From Gonatopus flavifemur (taxonomy: Eukaryota; Arthropoda; Insecta; Hymenoptera; Dryinidae), in the NCBI GenBank assembly GCA_018340375.1, contig JAFFJZ010000003.1, forward strand, positions 21,452,001 through 21,516,000: a DNA stretch of 64,000 nt, read 5' to 3'. Position numbers and translations under genes: made by a program. Below are positions 50,602 to 63,187 of this stretch, piece by piece. Below the pieces are notes generated by a model. The model had not been told where the DNA came from and did no database searches. It saw only the letters and a list, made by a program, of their open reading frames with translations. Position 1 is the stretch's first letter. Each line of letters begins with the position of its first letter.

Positions 50602-53600
50602 GTAAGGTGAGGCGTGCGGCTTACATTATCGATATTACGAGCCGTCGATAAAAAATCGCATAAAATTAAGCAATCCTCTTTCCCCCTGCTCATCCACCCA
50701 TCTTGTCTCTACGTGCTCACGATGGAACTCAATATACATTTACATCGTGATACAGGGGCTCTCAACGCTATAGTTTCGTCGAATCGATCATGTCGATGGG
50801 TACATTTATTTTTGAAAATTAATTTTTCTCCCGTGTGACGATGAATACAGACTTTTCTTTTTCCGATCTACAAAAAACATTTGAAAAATATAGCATCTTT
50901 CCTGTAGAATTTTATTGCATAAAACGTATCTTTTCTTCTGACTTCTCCTGGCTTCGTGATAAATCCGAATAAAAGACACTATAATTGATTGTCAAACTGT
51001 TATCGAATTCATGCATTCTTTACACAAAAAACAGAAGTAAGGAACGGAACGAAACATAATCGTCTGTCATGTGTCTATATATATATATATATTTATTTTG
51101 CACGCGATCAGTATGTTGTGACGGCTCTATGGCGATCAGGGTATGCGAAATTCGCTCTGACATCCAGGGAAAAAAAGGAAAGACTGGTAAATCCCACGAT
51201 TTCTCTGGGGACTACGAAAAATCGTAAATGATATGCGTCGGTAAGCGCACCACCGAGTCGTTGGAAAAGTATCGTCCTTGTAAATATTTTTCAGATACAA
51301 ATATATATCTTTTTGTTCCACGACCTATAGGTTCTCGTTTGCAAATTCTCCAATAGCGTTGGATGGTTTTGAATTTACAACATCGCACTTTCATTAAATT
51401 ACCATAAATGTTCCAGCATTTCACGCACATGGAATCATCGTATCTCATCGAAAAAAAAGAGATAACTCGCAGCGAAAGTTTTTTTGCGGTCAAAAGCTTT
51501 TCAACCCTCTTTTTTTTGTAACCTCAAGGGAGATCTCAGCAACATGGGTACGTTCGTCCGATTTCTCGAGTTTCTGTCGATATATTGCCAACGCGAAAAT
51601 ATTTATTACATTCCGTTCTATTTTGAAAATATGAAAACGATCAATCGGGGAAAATATGTGCACGATAACGAATAAATGAAGATGAGTGTGATTGACGGTT
51701 TAAAATTTTTTCCCGTTAGAAAATATTATAAATGAGTGGATTTTTTTTCGCTGAAACCGTTATTCGTAGCACAAATTTTGACAAATTCAACATAATTTCT
51801 CATTTGCGGATCCTTGGAATTCCAATTTTTGAAATTCATGATAGTTGTAGTCTGAATGTTTTGATTTATTGAAGGGAGGTTTTTATCTTGCGACCCCAAA
51901 ATAAGGTGATGTTCTCGAATTCCTTTTTCATGGTAGGAAGTAAATAAAGAACTCGGGGGTTTTCACACTTGTTAATCCAGTCTTTGAGTACATAAGAAAA
52001 TTTTTTCCAGTAAAAAATAATGCCAAGGGAATTGTTGATACGTGTTGAGACGTAACCACCAAAGAAAAATCAATCAGGCGCCACTGTAGCACTTAGAAAA
52101 ATGATCAGAAATCAAAAATCCCAAAATTTGTATGAAATATATTATATTTGTTGGAGGTTGTAGGGGAGCGAGGGGTTGTAACACTTTTTGGAAAAGTGCC
52201 AATATTGTGAAATATATCATCAATTTCTTGTTCATCATTGAATATTTCGTAAGCGTGAACATTCACTCATCATATGCAAAAAGATATACATCAAAAAGTT
52301 TGCTGATTTTAGAGCACAACAGAGATTATTCCAACACAAGTCAGCTGTTACAACTTACCTCATACTTGGGGCTAGTTGTAACAGGCTTGGGGCAAATAGT
52401 AACACTAGAATAACTGCTCATTGAAAACATGTTAACTTTTTGTTATGGTACGATACTTATTGATAAATGAGCTGAACTGACTATTTTCTTATTGATCCGA
52501 ATTTACAACACTCATTACGAATATAAACTTTGAAAAATTGAGCTCAAGGTTGTAGAATCATCCTGTACTTATTAGCCTATCACCACAATTATTATGGAAC
52601 TCCGATATTATTTGGTTAATGTTCATAGCCACTTATAATTATGCCTAAGATTGAATCATATTCAATCAATCAAAATAGAATCAATAAAAATCCGTAATCT
52701 TGATAAGGATTATCAATTGAATTCAAAATGAACTCTTGAAAAACACCCTAATGTACAAAAAGGATTCACATCGCAATTCCATAAAGGATTATTCGGGCAT
52801 TTAACATAGCACAAACAAACAGGTGTAATACACAATAATGCTAGCAAAATTTAGCATTATTGTGTATTGCACTTGTTTCTTGTATGATACCTGAATCAAG
52901 ACATCTTCACTTTCTGAGCTTGTTTCAAATTTTCTTTTATAATTCCTCATTTTTAGAAGAATGGATGGAATGAAGACATTCGCATATCAACAATTAAAGA
53001 AATAAATCCAACCAAGTCGAATAAACATGAATCGAAACATGTTACAATATGCCCCGAAAGTTTTTCACAACTTGCCCCATCGTATGTTTTCGGATATATT
53101 TGTTGACTATTAAAAAACTATACAAAATTCATGAAAAAGTTATTCAAGCATTGCAAAGCTCAATACATAGACAAAATAAACAGCCACTTACATATTTGAA
53201 GAGGATCGATTAATAGGATTGAAATCAATGTTTGCAAAATGATGTTTCTTTCATTTTCTGACTCAAATGGATCCTATGTTTCTAGACACTCACAGCACTG
53301 TCTCACGAGATACCGATAGTGTGTAGGTAATGAAGCACGTCATAGATAGGAGATTAGTTCAAAATCCAGCGGCAATACTTGAAATCCATAAAAAAGAAAG
53401 TCTTAATCTGTTTGCATCTTAATTTCAGACAACGCTTTTTCCCATTGTGTCGGCGATTGTTTTTTCGGTTTAATTTGTTTGCATCATAGATTTAGCCATG
53501 AAATCAGCTGAATTTGAGACTCTCTTTTTACAGTGATCGAATAACTCGCGTGTTACTACTTACTTCCCTTTTACAACTAGCCCTTCGCTCCCCTACCAAT

Positions 53601-54019
53601 AAAACCAATGAAAAGTTCAAAATTCAAAAAATGACAGACATGCAGACTTTTGTAGCGTTTTTTCACCTTTTTTTGCTCTTTAAAGTGATATAAAGAAAGA
53701 AGGCAAATGCCATCTCCATTTAGGACTATCCCCAAATAAATTCAATCAGTTTCAAAATGAAAATAGAAAAAGAGCGATCCGTTCAGTAGTTTCGGAGATA
53801 TCGTGTAGCCAAACTTGAAACACATGGTTTCGAGAAAAACGCCTTTACAGTTTCGAGATACGAATCTTTCAACTCGAGAAAATTTTTTTCATGTAATTTA
53901 AGACCCATTCCATGAGTTTCAAATAACTCGAGTTCTTAATTGACTTCCTTCTTAAGAAACAAAAAAAATTCGAGACAATCACCTTATTTCGGAATTCGTA
54001 AAGCTGGATGGGTTCGTCG
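50602..54019. other. intergenic DNA, no gene recognised
   Basis: Mostly AT-rich. 52130-52400 and 53540-53600 carry matching inverted-sense phrases (GGGAGCGAGGGGTTGTAACA near 52164 and TTACAACTAGCCCTTCGCTC near 53571). They may be the ends of a 1.4-kb element of unknown type. 52827-52873 is a hairpin around CAATAATGCTA/TAGCATTATTG. Confidence 0.4.
52825..52877. repeat. short hairpin
   Basis: GTGTAATACACAATAATGCTA and, 10 bp later, TAGCATTATTGTGTATTGCAC are inverse copies with about one mismatch per arm (each longer than quoted word lengths allow; arms about 21 bp). Confidence 0.7.
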
Positions 54020-54332
54020 TTCACGAAAAAAAAGGAATTCGCTGTGGCAGCGAAATCTACTTTTGCTAAGTTCCTTTTGCCAGAGCAGCGAATTTTTAGC
54101 TGTGGCAGCAAAAAATGTTTGCTATCCCAGCAAAATTTGTTTGCTATTCTGTATATAATACTGAAAATTTGCTGGCGGAGCAAACATTTTTTGCTGCCAC
54201 AGCTGAAAAATTGCTGTCGTAGCTAACAAGATTGCTGTTGTAGCAAATTTTTAGCTAGGTCAGCAAAAAATTTTGCTATTCTATATATAATACCTCGATT
54301 TGCTGCGTTAGCAAATTTCTTCTCTCCGTGTT
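54020..54332. mobile_element. GCTG-family MITE, copy 2
   Basis: CACGAAAAAAAAGGAATTCG and TTTCTTCTCTCCGTG enclose the same interior as 43242-43615, minus about 60 bp of the TTGCTG/CAGCAA array. Flanking TA is lost. The two copies are about 90 percent alike where aligned by eye. Confidence 0.85.
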
Positions 54333-55689
54333 TATATTTTCAGCAAAAAGTGTAAAGTAAATATCTTATAAATAAGAAATATCGAAAATTTGATTAATCA
54401 ACCTCGAATAAAATGGAATTAAATTCCATTGCATTTTACTGAAAAATCAATCACCAGATTTCATACATTGTCGTATTATATTTAACCGTGATCCACATTT
54501 GCCAAGGTCGCTCGATAGTTAAAAGAGTTGAAATTGAATTAGGGTTGAATCGAAGATCCAATTCCATAGCAGTGGAGCTTCTATTTTTGTTGATCCTTTA
54601 TGTATTTTCTCTTAACTTCGGAATTTTTCTTCCTCCCTCTTTATCGGACAATTATATATTCAAGCAAAACAATTTATACAGAGCGGGATGCGAGGGTAAA
54701 GTATTTAGAATGCAGCCTAAGAGTCCGCACCACAAATGACAAATGGAGGTAAATTCAAAAAGAATGCAAAGAAGGTTATAAAAATTCATCGAGAATCCGA
54801 AATTGAAAATATTTATAAGTTTTTTCTCTTGATCGATGGCTAAGGTCAGAGAAATATTAACTCTTAAATTGCACGCATGGATTTGAAACGTACAAAATTT
54901 GACAATATAATGGGAGTCTGAACTTCGACATTTTTTAAGGGAGAAACTTGAACAGGGATTGATGTATTAGGGCCGCTTTATTTAACAAGAGAAAACATGC
55001 GAGTTTATGTTAAATTTTGTGTGCGAAAAATAGGTCATTTCGAGGTATGCAGTCTGGAGTTCACATTTACTGTACAATTTTCTCGCACAGTTTATGCTAT
55101 TAATTTTCCATCCCATGTGAGAAAATAATTGAAATTATATCTAATTTATATATAATCTATTCTAATGTATGCATGAGTTATATATAATTATACATGAATT
55201 GAACATAAATCTGAAGAATTTTCCACATAAGATAGTATCCAAAAAACCATCAATGGGAAATCTAGCAATGTTTTTTTACTCTCAGAGTATTTTCAATAAT
55301 GAGTACTTTTGTCAACCTCTTATAAAGATTTGTCTTTGTTTTTTGTACATATGCATATGTGCAAGGGTGATTCAGAAGAAAAAAGTTTCTGATTTTTATG
55401 TTCCTCAATGAAGAGTATAAAAATTACCTCACTAAAGACGAGCAACAACTGCAATATTTATTGCAAGTAGTTTGGGAACATCCCAGAAAAATCACAACTG
55501 CGGTAAGACAGCTCTTCAGCAAGATCAATTTGGCATAAGCATGTCAAAATTATCTTTAGATTTGATAAATTTATAATTATAAGTAAAATAAGCATATATT
55601 TTTAATGGAACCATTCGTTTTCTGGTCTGGATCATAAAAAATAAGAAAAAAACGGATAACTCTTCAGACCATTCATGGAATTTCCTGCT

Positions 55690-56408
55690 ACTTTTGAGCT
55701 CAAATCATTTAATTTGAAGAATTAGCAAAGGAATTATCTAAAAACGAAAACTATCAAGACTATAATAAGCGTGTAAAAGAAAATTAGTATACGACTTTCT
55801 TTTTCTGACCCATGTACAGATAAAATTACTCTAGAAGATAAAAATAAATTCAAGATCGAAGTTTTTATCCCTATAATTGATAAACTGTCAGCTGAATTAA
55901 CACGTAGGAGTGAAGAATATAGAAAGATATATGATGCATTTGGATTCATTTCAAATATTGAAAATATGAACGATGATGATATAAAAATGGATTTTGAAAA
56001 GCTTTGTGAAATGTACCCTCATGATTTCGACGAATCTTGCATAGTATGTGAGTTCATACATTTCAAATTTTATTTAATTAACAAATTAACGGATGAGAAA
56101 TTGAAGGAATCGAAAGAATCGATAAAAAAGATTTATGAGTTATTATATATTGATGATATAGCAACAGTTTTCCCAAATGTAGAAATAGGCATAAGAATAT
56201 TTTTAACTATATTACCTACGAATGTTAGCGGTGAGAGATCGTTCTCCCGATTGGCTTTGATAAAAGATGAACATAGAAGTACTATGACTCAAAAACACTT
56301 AACGAATACAGTGTAATTTGTATAGAAAATGATTGATTGCATTCTATCAACTTTGATGAAATAATCGACGAATTCGAATCACAAAAAATAAGGCGAAAAT
56401 GTATTTAA
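55690..56408 (+). pseudogene. hAT transposase remnant (C-terminal part)
   Basis: The longest intact frame runs from about 55776 to 56316 (roughly 180 codons) and resembles the C-terminal half of zinc-finger MYM/hAT-type transposases. KFKIEVFIPIIDKLSAEL is followed, about 100 residues on, by the hAT dimerisation signature TILPTNVSGERSFSRLALIK. After the stop at 56314-56316, a neighbouring frame continues with IEND and INFDEIIDEFESQKIRR to a TAA near 56406, so the original end was frameshifted. Upstream, EELAKELSKNENYQDYNKR lies in yet another frame before a TAG. It is a dead fragment. No zinc finger or catalytic part was found upstream. 56480-56550 (ATGGGGCTAAGTGTAGGC) may be its decayed right end. 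Confidence 0.8.
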
Positions 56409-57326
56409 TATTTTATTTGAATAAATTATTACTGTTCAGTAATTGATTTCTCATTTCGATTGATTTATAAATATAACAGATATGTAAAAAAAATGGGGCT
56501 AAGTGTAGGCTTTTCATGTACAGCAATTTAAGGGGTATATACAGGGGCTTATACTCAGTTGCGAGGTCGAAAAAAGGCGCTCTCTTGAACATTTTTTCCT
56601 GGAAGGGATTTTATTTGACAAATACAAGAAGTAATGATACATGTAGGAGTCACTTTTAACTTAACGTCAACACTTTTGATTTTCAAAAATATTAGGTTGA
56701 ATTGCTCTTGCAGACAATCTCCTGGGGGTCCTTTGAAAAAGGTGAGCACATCTCCAGTTTGGGTTATTTAAGTCAAATTCTGTTAGTGGATAGATGAATC
56801 CAAGTATGTATTGATAGAAGGAATAGTCGAAATTTTCATTTTTGACAAAATGGTGGCTTCAAAAAGCAAGAAGTCCGATTTTGGATCAACATTTTTTCGT
56901 GAAATTATTTTAAAAAAATATGAATTATTATCAGAAATCTTATTCCTATGATCAGTACCTCAAAAATATGTCTGAGAAGGTTATGTTGAAATTTCAGACC
57001 GATCAGTTGAGCCGTTTTGGAGAAATTATGCTCACCGACTTTTAAAAACGCGTTCCAAGGTCCAAAATCTCATTACGCATAGTAGAAAATTGTTCACAAA
57101 TGTCCTTGTAACTTGAAGAATATTTGTTGGATTGACTTGAAATTTTCTGAGTGTAAACTTCAATACGTGTACATTACGAAAATGGAATAAGAAAAAAATC
57201 AATAGAGTATAATCCTTTACGTTGACAGAATATTAAAAAAGTATGCTTGAACTTCAAGTCCGTTAGAACGTCTGTCCTTACAAGGGAGCCCCGATGATCA
57301 TGATGGGCCCAGGGCTCCCCCAAGTG
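56409..57326. other. DNA between hAT remnant and hAT-type terminus
   Basis: No gene recognised. May belong in part to the same decayed hAT element. Confidence 0.3.
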
Positions 57327-57341
57327 CTTAATCCGGCTCTG
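57270..57341. mobile_element. solo hAT-type terminus
   Basis: GTGCTTAATCCGGCTCTG is the inverse of CAGAGCCGGATTAAGCAC, the same type of end as the 59-bp MITE at 7915. Just inside are GGGAGCCC and GGGCTCCC words. No matching left end was identified. Confidence 0.5.
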
Positions 57342-60289
57342 GTTTTTGTGCTTTGTATAACCTGAGACAGCTTTTAGCATCATAAAGAGTGAACGCAAAA
57401 TCCGCCTGTTTTTTTGGGACCGCGAGTTTCAGGTTGAATTGGATTCTGAAAAATACCTTATGTCGATCATTTGCGAGGGAATACCCTTCCCCGGTGAGCA
57501 TAACATTAATTTTGGAGATAAAGAAATCGACGGAATCGATAGATTCTCGACAAAATGAATTCTTTTCTATAAAAAAAACCCATCGAGGTTTATTGATTTC
57601 TATAAAATTTTGATCAAAATTTGATACTACTCTACCTTTTGAATCATTACAGTGTGATGCTCTCCAGGAAATTGTATATTCTGAAATGATGAAGAATGCA
57701 TTCTAACCTGAAAACCGCGGTCCCAGAAAATAGGCGGAAAAATACTTCTTTTTGCGGTCACTCTTTCTATCTATGGATTCACCCTTATTTCCAAAGATAT
57801 TCATGAAGATATCTAGATTTTCCGATTCGACATTGGATGAACAGGTAAAAAATGCATATTGTAAAACTCTGAAGCGATAATCTGTGTATATCAAGTATGA
57901 ATATATCTTATACCAACATTTTATTGCGTTGAATTAGCCTTAAATTATTGTTAGATACGTTTTGTGGACAGCATTCATTCACTGATGCACTAACTCTATT
58001 GCAAAACAAATAAAAGATGAACTCATTTTTGAACTTTTTATTGTTTATTTTTTAAAAATGCATAATGTGATAACTAGATTGAAGTTCATATCGAGGAAAA
58101 CAATATTGATTGTGAGAAACTATTTTGTTTTATTGTTTTAGATAAGAATTGAGTCCATCATTTTCTACACAAATTTGAAAAATGATTCCAAAGATCGCCT
58201 TTTAGTTTCAGCATTTTTACAAAACAATTGATGAAAAATTTTATTATAAACTCTAATATATATAACTAATAAATTTGAAGAGGTTTGCAAAATTTCACGT
58301 TATTTTTATCTTGAAAGAATTCATAAAATCCTGTCTTTTTAATTAGTACACCTCCCTCAAGCATCATACGTTTATTGATTTGAAAAATTCATTTCACTTG
58401 TGAATTGTCCAAAATATGGATGGAATTTCTCCACTCTATAAATTCAACTCCAATCAAACTAAGTTGGAATATTTTGAAATATATCACTCGCGCGTGTATT
58501 CCCACAGTACTTATTACAACTTATTTCATATGGTTTTTTTTTTTACTTTGGAAGTGAATAGAAATAACAGTTAAAAATAACTCTTATTAGGGTTTCGCTC
58601 AAATATGTAAATATCACATTCCTCGCATCATCTCTCGTCAGTTATATGTCATAAAATACATATTTCATTTCGAGTAATCGTTAAAAATTTCCGATCTGCA
58701 TTGAACAGTTCGCACGATGTCGATATAAGTAAAGCTCATTACGAGAAGTGAGTGGAAAATGATGCTCCTCCGCTTCCACGGGTTTCGAAGTTTGAAAAAT
58801 ACACCCAAGAGATCAAATTAAATAAAATGATTCTTGAAAATACATACAATCAGTCAGCGTTGATTTCAAATTTCCTGCAGCCAAAGGGATACAGAAATTT
58901 ACCTTGTTCTCAAACTTCCACTGTTCCCAAGTGGACCCTGAAGGGATAATCACACAAAAGTATATTGAAGTTCAGTCAGTGCGTGTTTGACAAACTCTGA
59001 AAAGTATAATAATGTACGAAGTATGAGTGCGAAAGTAATTGTACATGAAATTGAATTGCATTTTCGATTCTAGGAAACGGTGAAAAGCACGATGACTTCA
59101 TAGTGGTAACAGGATTGAAAATTTCAGAGGGAAAATACGAATTCGTGAAACAACCTGTCAATTTAATCACTTGAAGAAGTATTTCCATTTCCACGGCAGG
59201 ATAGGAAAATAAAAGAACAAAAAATGAAAGGAAAATCATGATGGTCGAATATTGAGATAAGTGAAAGGAAACCAAGAGTTGAGAAATTATCGAGAGAAGA
59301 AAAATAAATATGGAACAATTAAAATGAAGCAGTTGAATCGTACAACAGAATTGTGCGTGAAACGAAGAGAAGTTATGAATTATGATAATTTCTCGCATTA
59401 TTATCAGAAGGAAATTACAATGTGGGCTACTTCGATACCGTACGAAGGAAAGAGTTTTGTTATTATTGAGAAATATATAATTGGATACGACGAATCCAAT
59501 GTATTTTTATGTGTTGTACATAATTACATCTCCTTTCGCTCAAAAGACTCATTTTAATTATCATTAAATATCCTTTTCCTCTGATTGAATGACGAATCAT
59601 TTTAATGTTGAGTTAATTGAATATCATTCTTTGAATTAATTGTCAAGTTCACAGTGCTGATTCATTCGCATTGTATTCAATTCCATCCACTGAGTATCGG
59701 TCAATTCATAATGAGAATTCTATTAATCATCGATTCAGATTTGTCACATCATATTATCACTCTCATATTCACATTCTCTGCTTATTGATTCTTCGATTGA
59801 TGAAAAAAATACAAAATTCTACTATTGTTCATTGAGTTTAGGAAATGCAATTTGAAAACATGTAATACAACGCCAGCTTTTTGAATAAAAAAAAACCGGC
59901 CAATGATTGGATACGTGAAGATTCAAGTAATAATGATGTTTGATCATGCCATCATTTTACCAGCAGATGTCTGGCGTTTCAATCAAAGCTCTGTTTCCGT
60001 AGAATCCTTTCAATTCATTTTTTTCCAACTCCATGAGATCTGTATTTACCTGAGTAATGTTGATAACACGGTTCTTTGCTAGTGCTATGTTAATGGATAG
60101 TTGTATCACTAATACATGAGTGTAATGAAGATGGAAGGTGAATTAGAAGACTTCTGTCTGGTTCGAGGGTTTGAAAATAGACCTTTTCAAAGAGTCTCTT
60201 TGAACGAATGAGTTTGTTTTTCTTTATCTACAATAACTAAGTGAAGAAACAAGTTTCATCTTCATACATATATCATCGATATAATAATA
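57342..60289. other. intergenic DNA, no gene recognised
   Basis: AT-rich. The minus frame at 58976-59398 (140 codons) is Ser/Phe/Leu-rich and looks like chance. 58590-58740 is somewhat conserved-looking with TGTCATAAAATAC, but no function is claimed. Confidence 0.35.
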
Positions 60290-60830
60290 AAATCCCCATC
60301 TTTAGGAGAACATCTTTTAGATACGTCGAACAAATGTCTTTCAGATATCTAAATGACATCTCAAAAGAGATATCTTCAAGGTATGTGGAAATATCTTTTA
60401 GATATCTCAAAGAGATGTCAGGAACATGTCTTTAAGGCATTTCTAAAAGACATCTTTTTGATGTCGAATCAACATAGTCTAAAAGACACCTTGAGAGGAG
60501 TTTCTTAATATCTGTTACACATCTTAAGAATTGTTTAAATAAGAAGGGCAAAAGTCACGCCATGTTCCTCTTTTAGAACTCATAAGTGATTCTTTTGTAA
60601 AGATTCTTGAAACAATCGAAAACATATCTTGGGACTATCTAAAAGATGTCTTCCAGATATTTGAAACATATCTCTTGCAAGACCTATTTGAGATATCTAA
60701 AACTTGTTGAAATTTGTTGCATAAGACATCTTTTAGATATCGAAAAGATATCTCCACAAAAGTCTTTCAAGACATCTCTCATAATTTTAAGATACTAATA
60801 GATATCTTTTTGTTTGTTGGATTGTTATTA
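60290..60830. repeat. GATATCTT-rich repeat block
   Basis: TTTTAGATATCT, AGAGATATCTTC, AAAAGATGTC and relatives recur at least fifteen times in both senses. TTGTTGCATAAGACATCTTT (60713-60732) matches the GTTGCATAAGAC phrase of the foldback at 37088, so this is the same family in expanded or multiply inserted form. Confidence 0.6.
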
Positions 60831-61754
60831 ATTATCAATAATCCACATTCAGTTTCAGGAAATCCCACAATCTTGACCATCAAATTTTTTCCAAAAACGT
60901 AGTACAGCTTTTATGAAACCTCACGTGTCTTGTATATCAATAGGAGGACGTTGGAATGTTGGTAATCAGAAAAAGGAACAACTACACAATCGAGGTTGGA
61001 TGATAAATAATCTCATTTCAGTATTTCGCTCAATCTGATAAGGATCGGTGAAAAAAGAACAACCCTGAGAGAATAGAATGGAATAGAAGTTGAGAGATAG
61101 GGGCAAAAAGCAAAAGGAAATTCTCATTCTACCATTCATAATATAGGCTCTGAATAGTTTGCGAAGTCTGTAATCTGTATACATAGACTATTTTATTGAC
61201 TGTACAAGTGTACGAGTCGAAGAAACGTTTCTCGGTACTCTTTGTAATTCCATATCCATCGTTCTCTCTATCTCTTTTCTCTCTCCGCTTCACCTGCTCT
61301 TTCTTTTTCTATACCGTATTCTACCAATACGTGCACGTAACATACGCGTAACATGTCCAACCGTTATTAGGGCCAAGCAAGCATTTCATTTTTTGGATTT
61401 GACTCGTCTAGAAAAGGCGACTGACCTGAACAATGTAGCAAAGGTAATTCCTTCATGAGAATCCATTTAGAGGATGAGAACGTAGTAAACGAACGTTGAA
61501 ATCGTGCAATACAGAAAATAACAACGTTACGTTGACTCTCACACGTCGAATATAATATCTGCATTGTGAATAATAAGAATACTATATATGTATATATGTT
61601 CGTTTATATCGTTTTGTAACTCGAAAAAGTAATTTGAAAAAGTTCACCAGAACCCTGCGAATGAAAAATGAAAATCAGCTTGAAGTTTCGGAGGGAAGTT
61701 TATAACGTGGAGTAAAGATCTCTTGTTTTGGTCTAAAAATAATGATGGTTATTA
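60831..61754. other. intergenic DNA, no gene recognised
   Basis: AT-rich DNA with a CT-rich tract at 61262-61310. No exon or repeat recognised. Confidence 0.35.
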
Positions 61755-62060
61755 GCCAAGTATTACAGGTTAATTAATCTAGAAGCAGATTAGTGCCGGG
61801 CGGAAGCTGGCAACAGTGGGCGTTGACTGATCGAGTTAGGCGGTGAGTTAGGGATTTCGCAGCTCGAGGTTGGCAGGTCCCGTAAAGGTCGAGAACGCTC
61901 GTCCATCATCCACCCTTTTGGTGGTTGGACCGAGTGTTTGCTTTTGTTGATGTTTCGCGTTGTTTCTCGTTGCACCATTACAAATGGTTGCAGACGCGAG
62001 AGTTATGTAATTAACGTGACTTCAGTTTAATTTTCCTGCAGACTATTAGCTAACAGTGAG
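61755..62060. promoter_or_regulatory. candidate regulatory stretch
   Basis: GC-richer unique DNA in AT-rich surroundings, with GGTTAATTAATC near 61768, CAGATTAG, GTAATTAACGTG near 62007 and CAGTTTAATT. Open frames in it have no domain. Clustered homeodomain cores in a GC-richer island suggest an enhancer; this is inference. Confidence 0.28.
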
Positions 62061-62943
62061 ATAAAATACGGCATAGTGTAGCATACCATCGAGCTTCACA
62101 TTCACCTTGGCTCCTAGGACATCAGAAACCGCGTTTATAATTTCCACGTAAACTTGAAACACCTTTCTCTGATCAACAACCAGTTTCCAGAGATGTTACC
62201 TTAATTAAGGTTGCTGCTTGTAGTCATTACTGACAAAGAAGAATATTACACCGAGGAATTGGGATAATTTAACGCGAAGTCACCTTCAATCTCCTGTTTC
62301 CGAATGTCGAGGTGTGTTATTATAACACTAAATACATTTTTACTCTCATAAATATATACTACGGCGAATGATTCTCCCAACGTTTCATTGAATTCCAAGT
62401 TTTCTCACGAGGGTTTGTATGAACTTTTTCGTTTGACTATGAAAAGATTTGAGCGAAATGAAAAGTACAGCTCTGTTGTGTACTTGTTTCGGTTTTGTTC
62501 ATTTTTATTCTCAACTTTATGAGTAATTAAATGGATTCCTGATTGAATTCTTGAAGTGTCTGCCCCCATCTTATGTAAAATGCTCTAGCGGTTCATTAAC
62601 CATTGCCAATGTCTAACTTGCAAGTAGCGGGAAATTTGTTGGTTGTTCCTTGGGACGGACGACAAGATCCAGTTGGAAGTACCCCAATTCTCCCAGGTCA
62701 ACATAGACATCGTTATAACCTCACTTAAAGACACAACCTTGAAAACATGTGTCAAAATCGGACAGAAACTGGTCCTGGTTTCGTGAGAAATATGGCAAAA
62801 AGTCTGATTGCGGACTTGCGAAAGTATTGGAAAGATCTTAGCGAGCATCTTTGCAAAAATTACGGGGTTGGAACTCCCTCATACTTCTAAGATACTAACA
62901 AAAAGTTGCATTGCATTGCAAAATTTACGAACAATACCGAGAT
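62061..62943. other. intergenic DNA, no gene recognised
   Basis: Open minus frame 62585-62848 has no recognised domain and may be repeat-derived. Confidence 0.3.
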
Positions 62944-62948
62944 GCACC

Positions 62949-63187
62949 CTACACAAAACCTGCACTTGAAAACTTTCCCAAACAAAACTCTGAAACCCCG
63001 GATTGCGTTCCAGTTTCAATTGAGTTTCGATGACATATTTTTGTTCCACTTTCATCACGATACGTGAATCAACTTATATACGCAACCCATTTCCAAAAAG
63101 TTCCCTAAATAAAAGCCGCATAGACTCGATTTACACTCCATACTAACAAATTCACCCGCATAGTACCCGGATAAAATTTTCTGTGTA
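62949..63187. mobile_element. possible TA-CACA class MITE
   Basis: CCTACACAAAACCTGC near 62949 and AAAATTTTCTGTG-TA near 63173-63187 could be weak inverted ends with TA flanks. The interior is not clearly palindromic. Confidence 0.3.

Noticed and set aside
58976..59398. 140-codon minus frame
   Set aside because: Phe/Ser/Leu-rich, no family resemblance, AT-driven composition.
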